Part shown: positions 26,989 through 35,359 of the stretch, piece by piece | Numbering within the stretch: position 1 is the stretch's first letter | Layout: every line of letters starts with the position of its first letter | Origin: Eubacterium sp. | Lineage (GTDB): Bacteria > Bacillota > Clostridia > Lachnospirales > Lachnospiraceae | NCBI GenBank assembly: GCA_017430325.1 | Contig: JAFRNE010000035.1 | Span: forward strand, 84,794-148,793 | DNA length: 64,000 nt | Direction: 5' to 3' | The notes under the pieces: model-generated | Told to the model about the DNA's origin: nothing | Database searches by the model: none | The model's input: only the letters and a program-made list of their open reading frames with translations | Made by a program: the position numbers and the translations under genes

Positions 26989-27750
26989 ATGAAAAAGAGT
27001 ATTAAGACGATAATAATCATAATATTCTGGCTTGCAGTGTGGGAGTGTGTATCACTTATGATCGATAATCCCATACTGATGGCCGGGCCCTATGAAACAG
27101 TGAAGGCACTTGCAGAGATGGCGGGAGAGAAGGATTTCTGGCTGTCGCTGAAGAACTCCTTCCTGAATATCACGGGTGGTATAATACTCGGCTGCGTGAG
27201 CGGTGTCATACTGGCCTGTCTTTCGGGCGGCTTTTCTATCGTGCGAGAGATGCTCTCACCCTTCGTAAAGGTGATCAAATCCATCCCGGTAGTGAGCTTT
27301 GTTGTGATAATACTACTATGGTGCGGAAATGAACATCTTTCACTTATCATTTCGGCGCTTATCACGTTTCCTATATTTTACCTTTCGATACTGGAGGGAC
27401 TTAAGGGGACTGATAAGAAGCAGCTGGAAATGGCAGCTGTATTTAAGATGAAACCGTTCCATAAGGTGAAATACATCTATATGCCGGCACTCAGGCCGGC
27501 GATCATGAGCGCTGTACAGCTTGCAGTCGGAATGGGCTGGCGAAGCGGTGCGGCGGCAGAGGTAATAGGACAGCCGCTTCTCACTATGGGAAACGGCCTT
27601 TATCGTTCAAAGATATTTCTTGCGACCGACAGGTTATTTGCCTGGACGGTAATGATCATACTTGTTTCTGTTGTTTCGGAGAAGCTGTTTAAGCTGCTGG
27701 CGGGTTTACTCTATGGTAATAAAAATACAAAAGCTGACAAAAGTATATAA
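26989..27750 (+). CDS. ABC transporter permease, SsuC/TauC type
   Basis: This 253-residue integral membrane protein of the BPD_transp_1 fold has about six helices. The cytoplasmic coupling loop, LEMAAVFKMKPFHKVKYIYM with the downstream PALRP, is the EAA motif that contacts the ATPase. The next segment (GWRSGAAAEVIG) matches nitrate/sulfonate/taurine permeases. Only a weak purine-rich ribosome site (GAAAGAGG) precedes the ATG. It follows the binding-protein gene by 83 nt, and its 3' end overlaps the ATPase gene by 38 nt, so the two are translationally coupled. Confidence 0.92.
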   Translation: MKKSIKTIIIIIFWLAVWECVSLMIDNPILMAGPYETVKALAEMAGEKDFWLSLKNSFLNITGGIILGCVSGVILACLSGGFSIVREMLSPFVKVIKSIPVVSFVVIILLWCGNEHLSLIISALITFPIFYLSILEGLKGTDKKQLEMAAVFKMKPFHKVKYIYMPALRPAIMSAVQLAVGMGWRSGAAAEVIGQPLLTMGNGLYRSKIFLATDRLFAWTVMIILVSVVSEKLFKLLAGLLYGNKNTKADKSI

Positions 27751-28414
27751 TGGGGAAAGGGTTCTTGAGGGGCTTTCTGCTGAGTTTAAGACCGGTGGAA
27801 GATATCTGGTGAAGGGTGCTTCCGGTGCGGGCAAGACAACGCTTCTCAGACTCATTATGGGACTTGAGGAACCTGATGAGGGGATGATCATGATCTGCCC
27901 GGATGGTGACGGCAAAACGGCCGGACATGGGAATGCCGGTCAGAAGGATGGGACGACTGAAGGTCGTTCGTGTGAAAAGAATTATAAGGATTACAAAAAA
28001 ACGATCAGGAATATAAAAATAAGTGCTGTATTTCAGGAGGACAGGCTTTGCGAAGAGGAGAGCGCAGTGACCAATATAAGGATCACGAATCCTGAAGTTA
28101 GTACAGAGATGATAAGAAGTGAACTGAAGAAGCTTCTTGATGCAGAGGATATTGATAAACCGGCTGCCGAGCTTTCGGGCGGAATGAAGAGAAGAGTAAG
28201 TATAGTCCGGGCCTGCATGGCTGGCAGGGGTATTTATCTTCTGGATGAACCTTTTACCGGGCTTGATGCGGGAAATGCAAAGAAGTGCGCAGAATACATC
28301 ACAGAAAAGACTAAGGATGGCATACTTCTCATTACTTCGCACCAGGAAGAATACCTTGAATATATACCTGACTTGAATATTATTGATTTTGGCTATGAGA
28401 GAAAACAGAAGTAA
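27713..28414 (+). CDS. ABC transporter ATP-binding protein
   Basis: This 233-residue ATPase energises the importer encoded by the two preceding genes. Walker A is GASGAGKTT (35-43), the Q-loop Gln is near 108, the signature LSGGM is at 154-158, Walker B is YLLDEP (175-180), and the switch His is in TSHQEE. The start at 27713 is chosen because the homologous start MVIKIQKLTKVYNG begins there; an upstream in-frame codon would add 17 unrelated residues read from the permease gene. Between Walker A and the Q-loop lies an odd, charged, glycine-rich insert (about 64-98, GDGKTAGHGNAGQKDGTTEG and onward) with no counterpart in usual SsuB/TauB proteins. It is shorter than the family norm at the C-terminus. 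Confidence 0.9.
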   Translation: MVIKIQKLTKVYNGERVLEGLSAEFKTGGRYLVKGASGAGKTTLLRLIMGLEEPDEGMIMICPDGDGKTAGHGNAGQKDGTTEGRSCEKNYKDYKKTIRNIKISAVFQEDRLCEEESAVTNIRITNPEVSTEMIRSELKKLLDAEDIDKPAAELSGGMKRRVSIVRACMAGRGIYLLDEPFTGLDAGNAKKCAEYITEKTKDGILLITSHQEEYLEYIPDLNIIDFGYERKQK

Positions 28415-29774
28415 AAAATTAAATATCGATATGACAAATGGTCCTATCATGAAGAAGATGATCATGTTTGCATTTCCACTGATGTGTTCAAGCGTGCTTC
28501 AGCTTCTGTTTAATGCTGCGGACACGGTTGTGGTCGGACAGTTTGCCGGAAAGCATTCTCTTGCTGCGGTAGGCTCGAACGGTGCACTTATCAACCTTAT
28601 GACCAACCTTTTTATAGGACTGAGTGTGGGTTCGAATGTACTGATAGCCAAGGCGATAGGTGCAAGAGATAAGGAGCATACGAATAAGCTCGTTCATACT
28701 TCTATAGTCATATCGCTTATCGGCGGTGTATTTCTTATGATATTCGGTATCCTTTTTGCAAAGGATATTCTTGTTATAATGAATGCGCCAAAGGAGGTAA
28801 TCGGCCTTGCGACAACCTACCTGAAAATATATTTTGTCGGACTTCCGGCCATGATGGTCTATAACTTCGGAAGTGCGATACTGAGAGCGGTGGGAGATAC
28901 CAGGAGGCCACTTTACTTTCTGTCGATAGCAGGTGTTATAAATGTGCTCTTCAACCTGCTTTTCGTTATCGTCTACAAGATGGATGTAGCCGGTGTTGCC
29001 TGGGCGACGGTTATATCGCAGGTGATCTCGGCAACACTTATCATGATATGCCTTATGAAAGAAGAGAGCGATATCAGAGTGAACCCGAAGCAGCTCGGGA
29101 TAGATGGTGATTCCCTTCTGAGGATACTCAGGATAGGTCTGCCGGCGGGACTTCAGGGATCGCTGTTCTCACTTTCGAATGTTGTTATACAGTCATCCAT
29201 AAACAAGTTCGGCTCAACTGTTCTTGCGGGTAATTCTGCTGCACAGAATCTGGAGGGCTTCGTATATGTATCAATGAATGCCCTGTATCAGGCTACGCTT
29301 TCCTTTACAAGCCAGAATATGGGGGCGGGAAGATACGAGAGAGTAGGAAAGATACTGAAAGACGGACTTATACTGGTTGTCATCACAGGAATGGTTCTTG
29401 GCGGGCTGATGGTTCTCTTTGGACACCAGCTGCTGCATATTTATTATCCGAAGCAGGATGTTATAAATAAGGGCTTTGAAAGAATCCTGGTTGTCTGCGG
29501 AACCTATTATTTCTGCGGCATCATGGATGTAATGGTGGGTTCGATAAGAGGCATGGGTTATTCTGTCATGCCGATGATAGTCTCACTTATCGGAGCCTGC
29601 GGTCTCAGGATAGTATGGCTGAAGACCTTCTTTAAGATGGCTCGTTTCCATAGGCCGTTCTACATCTATATTACCTATCCGGTTTCATGGATCATCACGA
29701 TCGCGGCGCATGTCATATGTTTTTATATTGTGAGTAAAAAGCTGCGAAAGACACCTGAAAAAAGTGCCCGCTAA
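28395..29774 (+). CDS. MATE family efflux transporter (first copy)
   Basis: This 459-residue MATE transporter has about 12 helices, with the family pattern MTNGPIMKKMIMFAFPLMCS at the start, NAADTVVVGQFAG in helix 2 and the mirrored segment in the second half. It exports cationic drugs or metabolites using a Na+ or H+ gradient; the substrate is unknown. The start at 28395 (MRENRSKKLNIDM) is preferred because this preface is usual in Lachnospiraceae MATE proteins. The gene overlaps the ATPase gene by 20 nt, so it is translationally coupled to the ABC transporter. It is a distinct paralogue of the MATE at 32753. Confidence 0.9.
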   Translation: MRENRSKKLNIDMTNGPIMKKMIMFAFPLMCSSVLQLLFNAADTVVVGQFAGKHSLAAVGSNGALINLMTNLFIGLSVGSNVLIAKAIGARDKEHTNKLVHTSIVISLIGGVFLMIFGILFAKDILVIMNAPKEVIGLATTYLKIYFVGLPAMMVYNFGSAILRAVGDTRRPLYFLSIAGVINVLFNLLFVIVYKMDVAGVAWATVISQVISATLIMICLMKEESDIRVNPKQLGIDGDSLLRILRIGLPAGLQGSLFSLSNVVIQSSINKFGSTVLAGNSAAQNLEGFVYVSMNALYQATLSFTSQNMGAGRYERVGKILKDGLILVVITGMVLGGLMVLFGHQLLHIYYPKQDVINKGFERILVVCGTYYFCGIMDVMVGSIRGMGYSVMPMIVSLIGACGLRIVWLKTFFKMARFHRPFYIYITYPVSWIITIAAHVICFYIVSKKLRKTPEKSAR

Positions 29775-29860
29775 GGGCGGAAAATCTTGAAAAAAAGCGC
29801 AAAATCTGATATTCTGAAAGTGGTTCGAACAGTGTCGTTTTTCTTGGTTTGGGGGTAGAA

Positions 29861-31804
29861 ATGTTCGATAATTCTTTTGCTTTGGGGGTATCGTGTTCTG
29901 CGCTTCTTATCTGTATAGTCAATCTGATCTATACATTTATCCAGAAACGTACCGATAAAACGCATAATAAGATATTTGTAGCCATTCTGTGCATACTTTC
30001 TATCAACGCCATCAATGGTATCATTTCGGGTGCTTATGGCGATGACGTGACCCGTTCGGATATTTCATTTACGATCACGCAGGTGAGCAGGTATGCTTAT
30101 TTTGTTACGCATACAGCTCTCTGTCCGTTGTTCTTTTACTATGTATGTAATGTGAGCTTTGTATCCAATCGTATGTCGAGCTTGAAAGCAAAGCTTATAT
30201 TCATGCCGTTTATTCTTACAGAGCTTATGGCTCTGACCAATCCATTAACTCATCTGGTTTATAAAGTAGACAGTGATCTTAAGTTCCAGCGTCAGTGGGG
30301 CGAGATATTTATATATCTTGCGGCGCTGCTGTATTTCGTTCTTGCCTTTGCAGTTTTCAGAACATCGTGGAAGTTTATTTCAGGCAAGAGGAAGCCTGCC
30401 ATGGTATTTCTCTTTATCCTGGTTGCAGTAGGCGTTTTCATGCAGCTTCTTGATAAGAATCTGAAGGTTGAGGTTCTCTTTGAGGCAGTCGGTTTCACCG
30501 GCGTTATGCTTTCGGTTGAAAACGAGGACGACAGAATTGACTTCGGAATGGGCTTCTACAACAGAGCGGCTTTGAATCTGGATATCGGCAGCAGCTTCAG
30601 GCATAACAGAAAGCTCAACCTTATCATCCTGAAACTCAATAATTACGACCTTATCGACAGACTCATAGGGAATGGTGAGACAAATACAATAGCAGATATC
30701 ATCTCCGGCTATCTGACATCCCACGTCAAGCGTTATCATATTTATGTTTCGGAGAAAAATACCTTCGTAATGACTCTCTATGATAAGGACAAGGAGAGTG
30801 TAGACAAGCTGGCGGAGGAGATCGCGGCAAGGTTTGAGGAACCGTGGGATTATAAAGATTTCAGCGTTCTCTTCAATTCAACGGTCATGGTCGCTGATAT
30901 CCCGAATCAGATCAAGTCCGCCTCGGAGATGTTCTATATGCTTGACAGTCCTGCGCTGGATGATAATGAGAAGAATCTTCTTAAGGATGAGGATCTGAAT
31001 TTCATCATGAGAAGACGTGCGGTAGAGGATGCGATATCAAGAGGCTTTGCGGAAAACAGCTACGAGGTTTATTACCAGCCAACCTTCCGTATAGATGGTG
31101 AGCTTCACGGAGCGGAGGCACTTGTACGTCTCTTTGATAAAAAGCTTGGAAGCCTTTATCCGGATGAGTTTATACCGATAGCAGAGCAGAGCGGACTGAT
31201 AGATGATATTGATGATTTTGTTCTTGAGGAGGTATGCAGATTTCTCGGAACAGGCATTCCGCAAAAATACAATATCGACCATATAAATGTCAATCTTTCT
31301 GTTATCCAGTGTATGAGACCGAGATTTGTTGAGACGATAGATGAGATAGTTGAAAGAAACGGCATTGATAAAAAGCTTATAAATTTTGAGATAACCGAGA
31401 CCATCGCGGCGAGTGACTACGAGACGCTCAGCAAGATCATTGAGAGACTGAAGGATGAAGGCTTCATGTTCTCTATGGATGATTACGGAACGGGTTATTC
31501 AAATATGAGTGCTGTATTTTCACTTGACCTGGATGTTGTCAAGATCGACAAGAGTATACTCTGGGGAGCAGAGAAGAGCGAGCTTGGCATGGTCATCCTT
31601 GAAAATACCATCAGGATGATACAGCAGATGAAAAAGAAGATATTGGTTGAAGGTGTTGAGACTGTAGACCATATAAAGCTTCTTAAGAAGCTTCAGGTTG
31701 ATTACCTGCAGGGCTTCTATTTCTCGAAACCTATAACCAAAGAAGAATTTATTGATTTCATATCGGATCCGTTAAAAAAGGAATTTCACATCGGATCGAT
31801 ATAA
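29861..31804 (+). CDS. Membrane-bound EAL phosphodiesterase with degenerate GGDEF domain
   Basis: This 647-residue protein probably hydrolyses cyclic di-GMP. Residues 1 to about 220 form a six- or seven-helix membrane sensor. A degenerate GGDEF-like domain follows (about 225-375); it lacks the GGDEF active-site motif, so it should not make c-di-GMP. The EAL domain (about 385-640) keeps the catalytic set: GAEALVR (Glu419), NLSV, NFEITE, DDYGTGYSN (near 540), KIDKS, EGVET and QGFYFSKP. The start is the ATG at 29861 next to TGGGGGTAG, not the in-frame TTG 12 nt earlier. It is convergent with, and overlaps by 19 nt, the AraC-type regulator gene. A role in switching between motility and adhesion is the usual one for this family. 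Confidence 0.92.
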   Translation: MFDNSFALGVSCSALLICIVNLIYTFIQKRTDKTHNKIFVAILCILSINAINGIISGAYGDDVTRSDISFTITQVSRYAYFVTHTALCPLFFYYVCNVSFVSNRMSSLKAKLIFMPFILTELMALTNPLTHLVYKVDSDLKFQRQWGEIFIYLAALLYFVLAFAVFRTSWKFISGKRKPAMVFLFILVAVGVFMQLLDKNLKVEVLFEAVGFTGVMLSVENEDDRIDFGMGFYNRAALNLDIGSSFRHNRKLNLIILKLNNYDLIDRLIGNGETNTIADIISGYLTSHVKRYHIYVSEKNTFVMTLYDKDKESVDKLAEEIAARFEEPWDYKDFSVLFNSTVMVADIPNQIKSASEMFYMLDSPALDDNEKNLLKDEDLNFIMRRRAVEDAISRGFAENSYEVYYQPTFRIDGELHGAEALVRLFDKKLGSLYPDEFIPIAEQSGLIDDIDDFVLEEVCRFLGTGIPQKYNIDHINVNLSVIQCMRPRFVETIDEIVERNGIDKKLINFEITETIAASDYETLSKIIERLKDEGFMFSMDDYGTGYSNMSAVFSLDLDVVKIDKSILWGAEKSELGMVILENTIRMIQQMKKKILVEGVETVDHIKLLKKLQVDYLQGFYFSKPITKEEFIDFISDPLKKEFHIGSI

Positions 31805-32529
31805 TCCAGTTCTTTACGAAATCTGGCCGGTGTTTTACCGGTCAGTTTTTTGTAAGCGGCAGTAAAAGCGCTCTGCGAAGAAAAGCCGAGAGAGAAGGCT
31901 ATATCGGATATGGAGTATTTGGACTCTCTGAGCATATTCTTGGCAGTATTTATCTTTATAGATAATATGTATGATTTGACAGGTGTGCCGATCTCGCGGG
32001 CGAAGAGCTTTGAAAAATAGCTCGGGCTGAGATTTTCGTTCTCGGCAAGGCACTCTAAGGTGATCTGCTCATGCAGATGGTCATAGATATAGTCTATTGC
32101 ATGGCGGACGTAGATGGAGTATTTGTTGTTTTTATAGATCTTGCGCATCCTTGTGGCGAAGTCGATCTGGGCCTGCTCAAGAAGGTCGATCACCGAGTCG
32201 ATGGTCTTACATTCGTCGGCAGCCTGGATGTAGATGTCGCTGATGGTGTAGGCCTCATCGTGAGGCATGCCTGCTTTGATACAGATACGTGATACGACAC
32301 CGATAGCAACAACAAAGTGATAGATGGTGTTTCGGAGAGGGTTCTTTGAGAGAGTACCCTTACCTTTGAAGAAATCCTTCTTTATTTCCTTGAAGTTTTC
32401 CTTCACCTTTTCGACATTTCCGTTTCTGATATCATCATATCTCGAAAACTCGCTTCGGATGTCTGTCCTGACGAAGGCTTCCTCTCTTTGTATATATAAT
32501 CTGTATATTAATTCCTTGCCTGTATCCAT
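31786..32529 (-). CDS. AraC-family transcriptional regulator
   Basis: This 247-residue regulator ends in a typical AraC/XylS double helix-turn-helix domain (about 145-243): ITLECLAENENLSPSYFSKLF for the first helix pair and ISDIAFSLGFSSQSAFTAAYKKL-TGKTPARFR for the second, with the family signature at the end. The N-terminal 140 residues are an effector or dimerisation region with no recognised fold; they contain several cysteines and histidines. It is divergent from the MATE-epimerase pair at 32753 with 223 nt between, and is therefore a likely regulator of that pair and of itself. The convergent overlap with the EAL gene means antisense transcription at the 3' ends. Confidence 0.92.
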   Translation of the reverse strand: MDTGKELIYRLYIQREEAFVRTDIRSEFSRYDDIRNGNVEKVKENFKEIKKDFFKGKGTLSKNPLRNTIYHFVVAIGVVSRICIKAGMPHDEAYTISDIYIQAADECKTIDSVIDLLEQAQIDFATRMRKIYKNNKYSIYVRHAIDYIYDHLHEQITLECLAENENLSPSYFSKLFAREIGTPVKSYILSIKINTAKNMLRESKYSISDIAFSLGFSSQSAFTAAYKKLTGKTPARFRKELDYIDPM

Positions 32530-32752
32530 AAAAAACCTCGCAAATATCCTGCAAATACTGTGTATATTCCCATAATACTACAAAATAGATAATCACACCA
32601 TAATTTTATAAAAATAAATATAGTTTTGATAAAAATAAAAAAATGTTTTGACTATAATCCGACTAACATTTGAAGATGGTTAAAAGTAATAACGGGGAAC
32701 GATTATAAAGAGTTGAGAGAAAAGGATAAAACTTAAAAGGAAGACAAGAATT

Positions 32753-34129
32753 ATGGAAGATAAGAAGATAATCGATTTTACCCAGGGAAATCCTGCAAAA
32801 CACATAATAAGATTTTACATCCCACTGTTTTTCACAAGTCTGTTACAGCAGGTCTATAACTTTGTGGACGTATTGATAGTCGGCAAGGGTCTTGGCGACG
32901 ATGCTTTTGCGTCTGTAGGAAATATGAGCTCGCTGTTTTTTCTTATAGTAGGCTTCTCCTTCGGACTGGCAAACGGCTTCGGCGTGCTGATTGCCCAGAG
33001 TTTTGGCGCGAAGAAGGTTGAGGAACTGAGACACAGGATAGCCGGTACGATACAGCTTGCAGTAGTTATGGCTGTATTTCTTACAACGATCAGTATCATA
33101 TTCCTGCCGAATGCTTTAAGGCTCCTCAGAACAGATGAGAAGCTGATGGCCAACTGTCTGAAATACGGCTATATCATATTTGGAGGACTTGTTACTTCGA
33201 TCGCTTACAATATCAGTGCGGCGATCCTCAGAGCTCTCGGAGACAGCAGGACACCGCTTCGTGCGATAATCACATCATCAGTTATCAACCTTGCACTGGA
33301 CAGCTTATTTATCTTCGGGCTCGGTATGGGCGTTGAGGGTGCTGCTATCGCAACGATCATCTCGCAGATCATATCTGCAACTGTTTGTATAAGAAGGATC
33401 AGACAGATCGAAATGATAAAGCTTCACAGGGAAGACTTTCAGAATGAGAAGAAGGTTTATATCGAGCTTTTCAGAAACGGTCTTCCGAATGCATTTATGA
33501 ACTCCATCACAGCGGTTGGCTGTATGGTCGTTCAGTATTTCATCAATGGATATGGTGTTGCATATACAACTGCTTATTCTGCCTGCAGTAAATACCTGAA
33601 CCTGTTCATGAATCCGGCCAGCACCGCAGGAAATGCCATGAGTGCATATACCAGCCAGAATTACGGTGCGAGAGAGTACGGCAGGATCAAGGACGGACTT
33701 AAGGTATGTCTTTCGATAGCGCTTGTGGCATATCTGGTGCTGGGCTCTGTAATGGTATTTATGCCGGAGTTCCTTGCAAGGATACTGCTTAAGGGCGATG
33801 AGGCGGTAAGGCTTGCGTGCAGCTTTATTCCGGTTTGCGGAGTTTCAATAATAGCAGTTGATTTCCTGTTTGTATTCAGAAGCGGTGTTCAGGGAATGGG
33901 GTACCCTGTAATACCGATGTGGTCAGGTGCGCTGGAAATGGTGCTTAGGATAGCAGTTATCACACTTTTTATGGATAAGATAGGAATAACTGCAGCGGCT
34001 TTTGCAGAGACGAGTGCATGGATCGGAGCTCTGATAATGAACTCAACCGCATTTTTCAAGATACTTTTACCGAAACTGCGTGAAGACGAAAATATATTTT
34101 TTAAAAGAAAGAGGAGGGCTAGTGTATGA
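32753..34129 (+). CDS. MATE family efflux transporter (second copy)
   Basis: This 458-residue MATE transporter opens with KKIIDFTQGNPAKHIIRFYIPLFFTSLLQQ split by the start methionine, and contains NFVDVLIVGKGLG in helix 2 and ILRALGDSRTP at the end of the first half. About 12 helices are visible. It exports unknown substrates with an ion gradient. An AAGGAAG site precedes the ATG. The stop overlaps the start of the epimerase gene in an ATGA, so the two are coupled. The AraC regulator upstream probably controls expression. Confidence 0.92.
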   Translation: MEDKKIIDFTQGNPAKHIIRFYIPLFFTSLLQQVYNFVDVLIVGKGLGDDAFASVGNMSSLFFLIVGFSFGLANGFGVLIAQSFGAKKVEELRHRIAGTIQLAVVMAVFLTTISIIFLPNALRLLRTDEKLMANCLKYGYIIFGGLVTSIAYNISAAILRALGDSRTPLRAIITSSVINLALDSLFIFGLGMGVEGAAIATIISQIISATVCIRRIRQIEMIKLHREDFQNEKKVYIELFRNGLPNAFMNSITAVGCMVVQYFINGYGVAYTTAYSACSKYLNLFMNPASTAGNAMSAYTSQNYGAREYGRIKDGLKVCLSIALVAYLVLGSVMVFMPEFLARILLKGDEAVRLACSFIPVCGVSIIAVDFLFVFRSGVQGMGYPVIPMWSGALEMVLRIAVITLFMDKIGITAAAFAETSAWIGALIMNSTAFFKILLPKLREDENIFFKRKRRASV

Positions 34130-35148
34130 AGGCGTTATTTATCGGAGGAACAGGAACTATAAGTACGGCGATCGTTAAGAGGCTGGCTGAGGAGCTTGGA
34201 TGGGAGGTCTGGCTTCTTAATCGCGGCAATCGCAGCGAGGTCGTTCCGGAGGGTGTACATCAGATAAAGGCTGATATCAATAATGAAGAAGAAGTTGCAA
34301 AGCTTCTGGACGGAATGTATTTTGATACGGTCAGTGAGTTTATCGGCTTTACTGTAGAGCAGGTGGAGCGCGATTACAGACTCTTTAAAGGAAAGACAAA
34401 TCAGTATATCTATATAAGCTCTGCATCGGCTTATCATAAGCCTGCAGCAAGCTATGTTATCACAGAAGGAACGACTCTGGCCAATCCACACTGGGAGTAT
34501 TCCAGAAATAAGATCGCCAGCGAGGAGTTTCTTATGAAGAAATACAGGGAGGAAGGTTTCCCTGTTACGATAGTAAGGCCAAGCCATACTTATGATGAGA
34601 GAAATGTGCCTCTCGGAGTTCATGGCAAGAAGGGCTTCTTCCAGGTTATCAAGAGAATGCAGGAGGGTAAGCCTGTCATCATTCAGGGCGACGGTTCTTC
34701 TCTCTGGACAGTAACCTTCAATAAGGACTTTGCAATCGGTTATACAGGGCTTATGGGCAACCGCCATGCAATAGGCGAGGCTTTCCAGATAACAGGTGAC
34801 GAAGTGCTTACCTGGGATCAGATATATCAGACCATAGCAGATGCTCTCGGCGTTAAGCTGAGCGCATATCATATTTCTTCTGAATATCTCAGTGCAGTAG
34901 GGGATAAATACGGCTTTGATTTCGAAGGAAGCCTGATCGGCGACAAGGCGGTTTCGGTTGTATTTGATAACAGGAAGCTGAAGAGAGCGGTGCCTGATAT
35001 GAAGACGACCGTAAGATTCGACCAGGGTGTAAGGATTGCTCTTGATCATGTACTGTCCCATCCGGAGTGCCAGGTAGAAGATCCTGAATTCGATGAGTGG
35101 TGCGACAGAGTGATTGCCGCAGTCGAAGAATCGAAGAAGCTTGTTTAA
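34126..35148 (+). CDS. NAD-dependent epimerase/reductase of the extended SDR type
   Basis: This 340-residue protein has the N-terminal Rossmann signature FIGGTGTIS (about 5-13), a LLNRGNR dinucleotide-specificity loop, SSASAYHK, and the catalytic YSRNK (Tyr and Lys of YxxxK, about residue 125). It resembles the NAD-dependent epimerase/dehydratase group, whose substrates are often nucleotide sugars, though this subgroup is poorly characterised. A GAGGAGG site overlaps the end of the MATE gene and the ATG shares the MATE stop (ATGA). The operon suggests that the product or intermediate may be exported or detoxified; that is inference. Confidence 0.88.
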   Translation: MKALFIGGTGTISTAIVKRLAEELGWEVWLLNRGNRSEVVPEGVHQIKADINNEEEVAKLLDGMYFDTVSEFIGFTVEQVERDYRLFKGKTNQYIYISSASAYHKPAASYVITEGTTLANPHWEYSRNKIASEEFLMKKYREEGFPVTIVRPSHTYDERNVPLGVHGKKGFFQVIKRMQEGKPVIIQGDGSSLWTVTFNKDFAIGYTGLMGNRHAIGEAFQITGDEVLTWDQIYQTIADALGVKLSAYHISSEYLSAVGDKYGFDFEGSLIGDKAVSVVFDNRKLKRAVPDMKTTVRFDQGVRIALDHVLSHPECQVEDPEFDEWCDRVIAAVEESKKLV

Positions 35149-35245
35149 ACAAAGCTTTAACAAATGCAGGAAAGTATTTTTTATATATAAATCTCAGCTC
35201 TGATAGGATGCGTTTTAAAATTCACAAAATTTTTAAAATTAGTGA

Positions 35246-35274
35246 TTGACACTCTTGATATTTAATGTTATCAT
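35246..35274 (+). promoter_or_regulatory. rpoB promoter
   Basis: Consensus TTGACA (35246-35251) and TATCAT (35269-35274) with a 17-bp spacer lie 86 nt before the rpoB start. It gives rpoBC its own transcription, separate from rplJL. Confidence 0.8.
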
Positions 35275-35359
35275 TATCATCTGTCATTATGGGTTATTAT
35301 GGGTTTATAGCCTATTAAGCCTGTGAGACACAAAAATAATTCAAGGGGTGAATGCGTCG

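Noticed and set aside
27689..28465. A 258-codon antisense frame over the ABC ATPase gene
   Set aside because: The sense frame has all ABC motifs; the antisense product is cysteine- and isoleucine-rich without domain or ribosome site.
32530..32752. Promoters and operator half-sites (GCAAATA repeat near 32544) between the AraC and MATE genes
   Set aside because: The region is very AT-rich; several TATAAT-like boxes occur but none has a matching -35 at proper spacing, so no site could be chosen.
34135..35163. A 342-codon open frame antisense to the epimerase gene
   Set aside because: It is the mirror of a well-supported coding gene, has no ribosome site and its translation resembles no protein; biased codon use of the sense gene explains the lack of stops.
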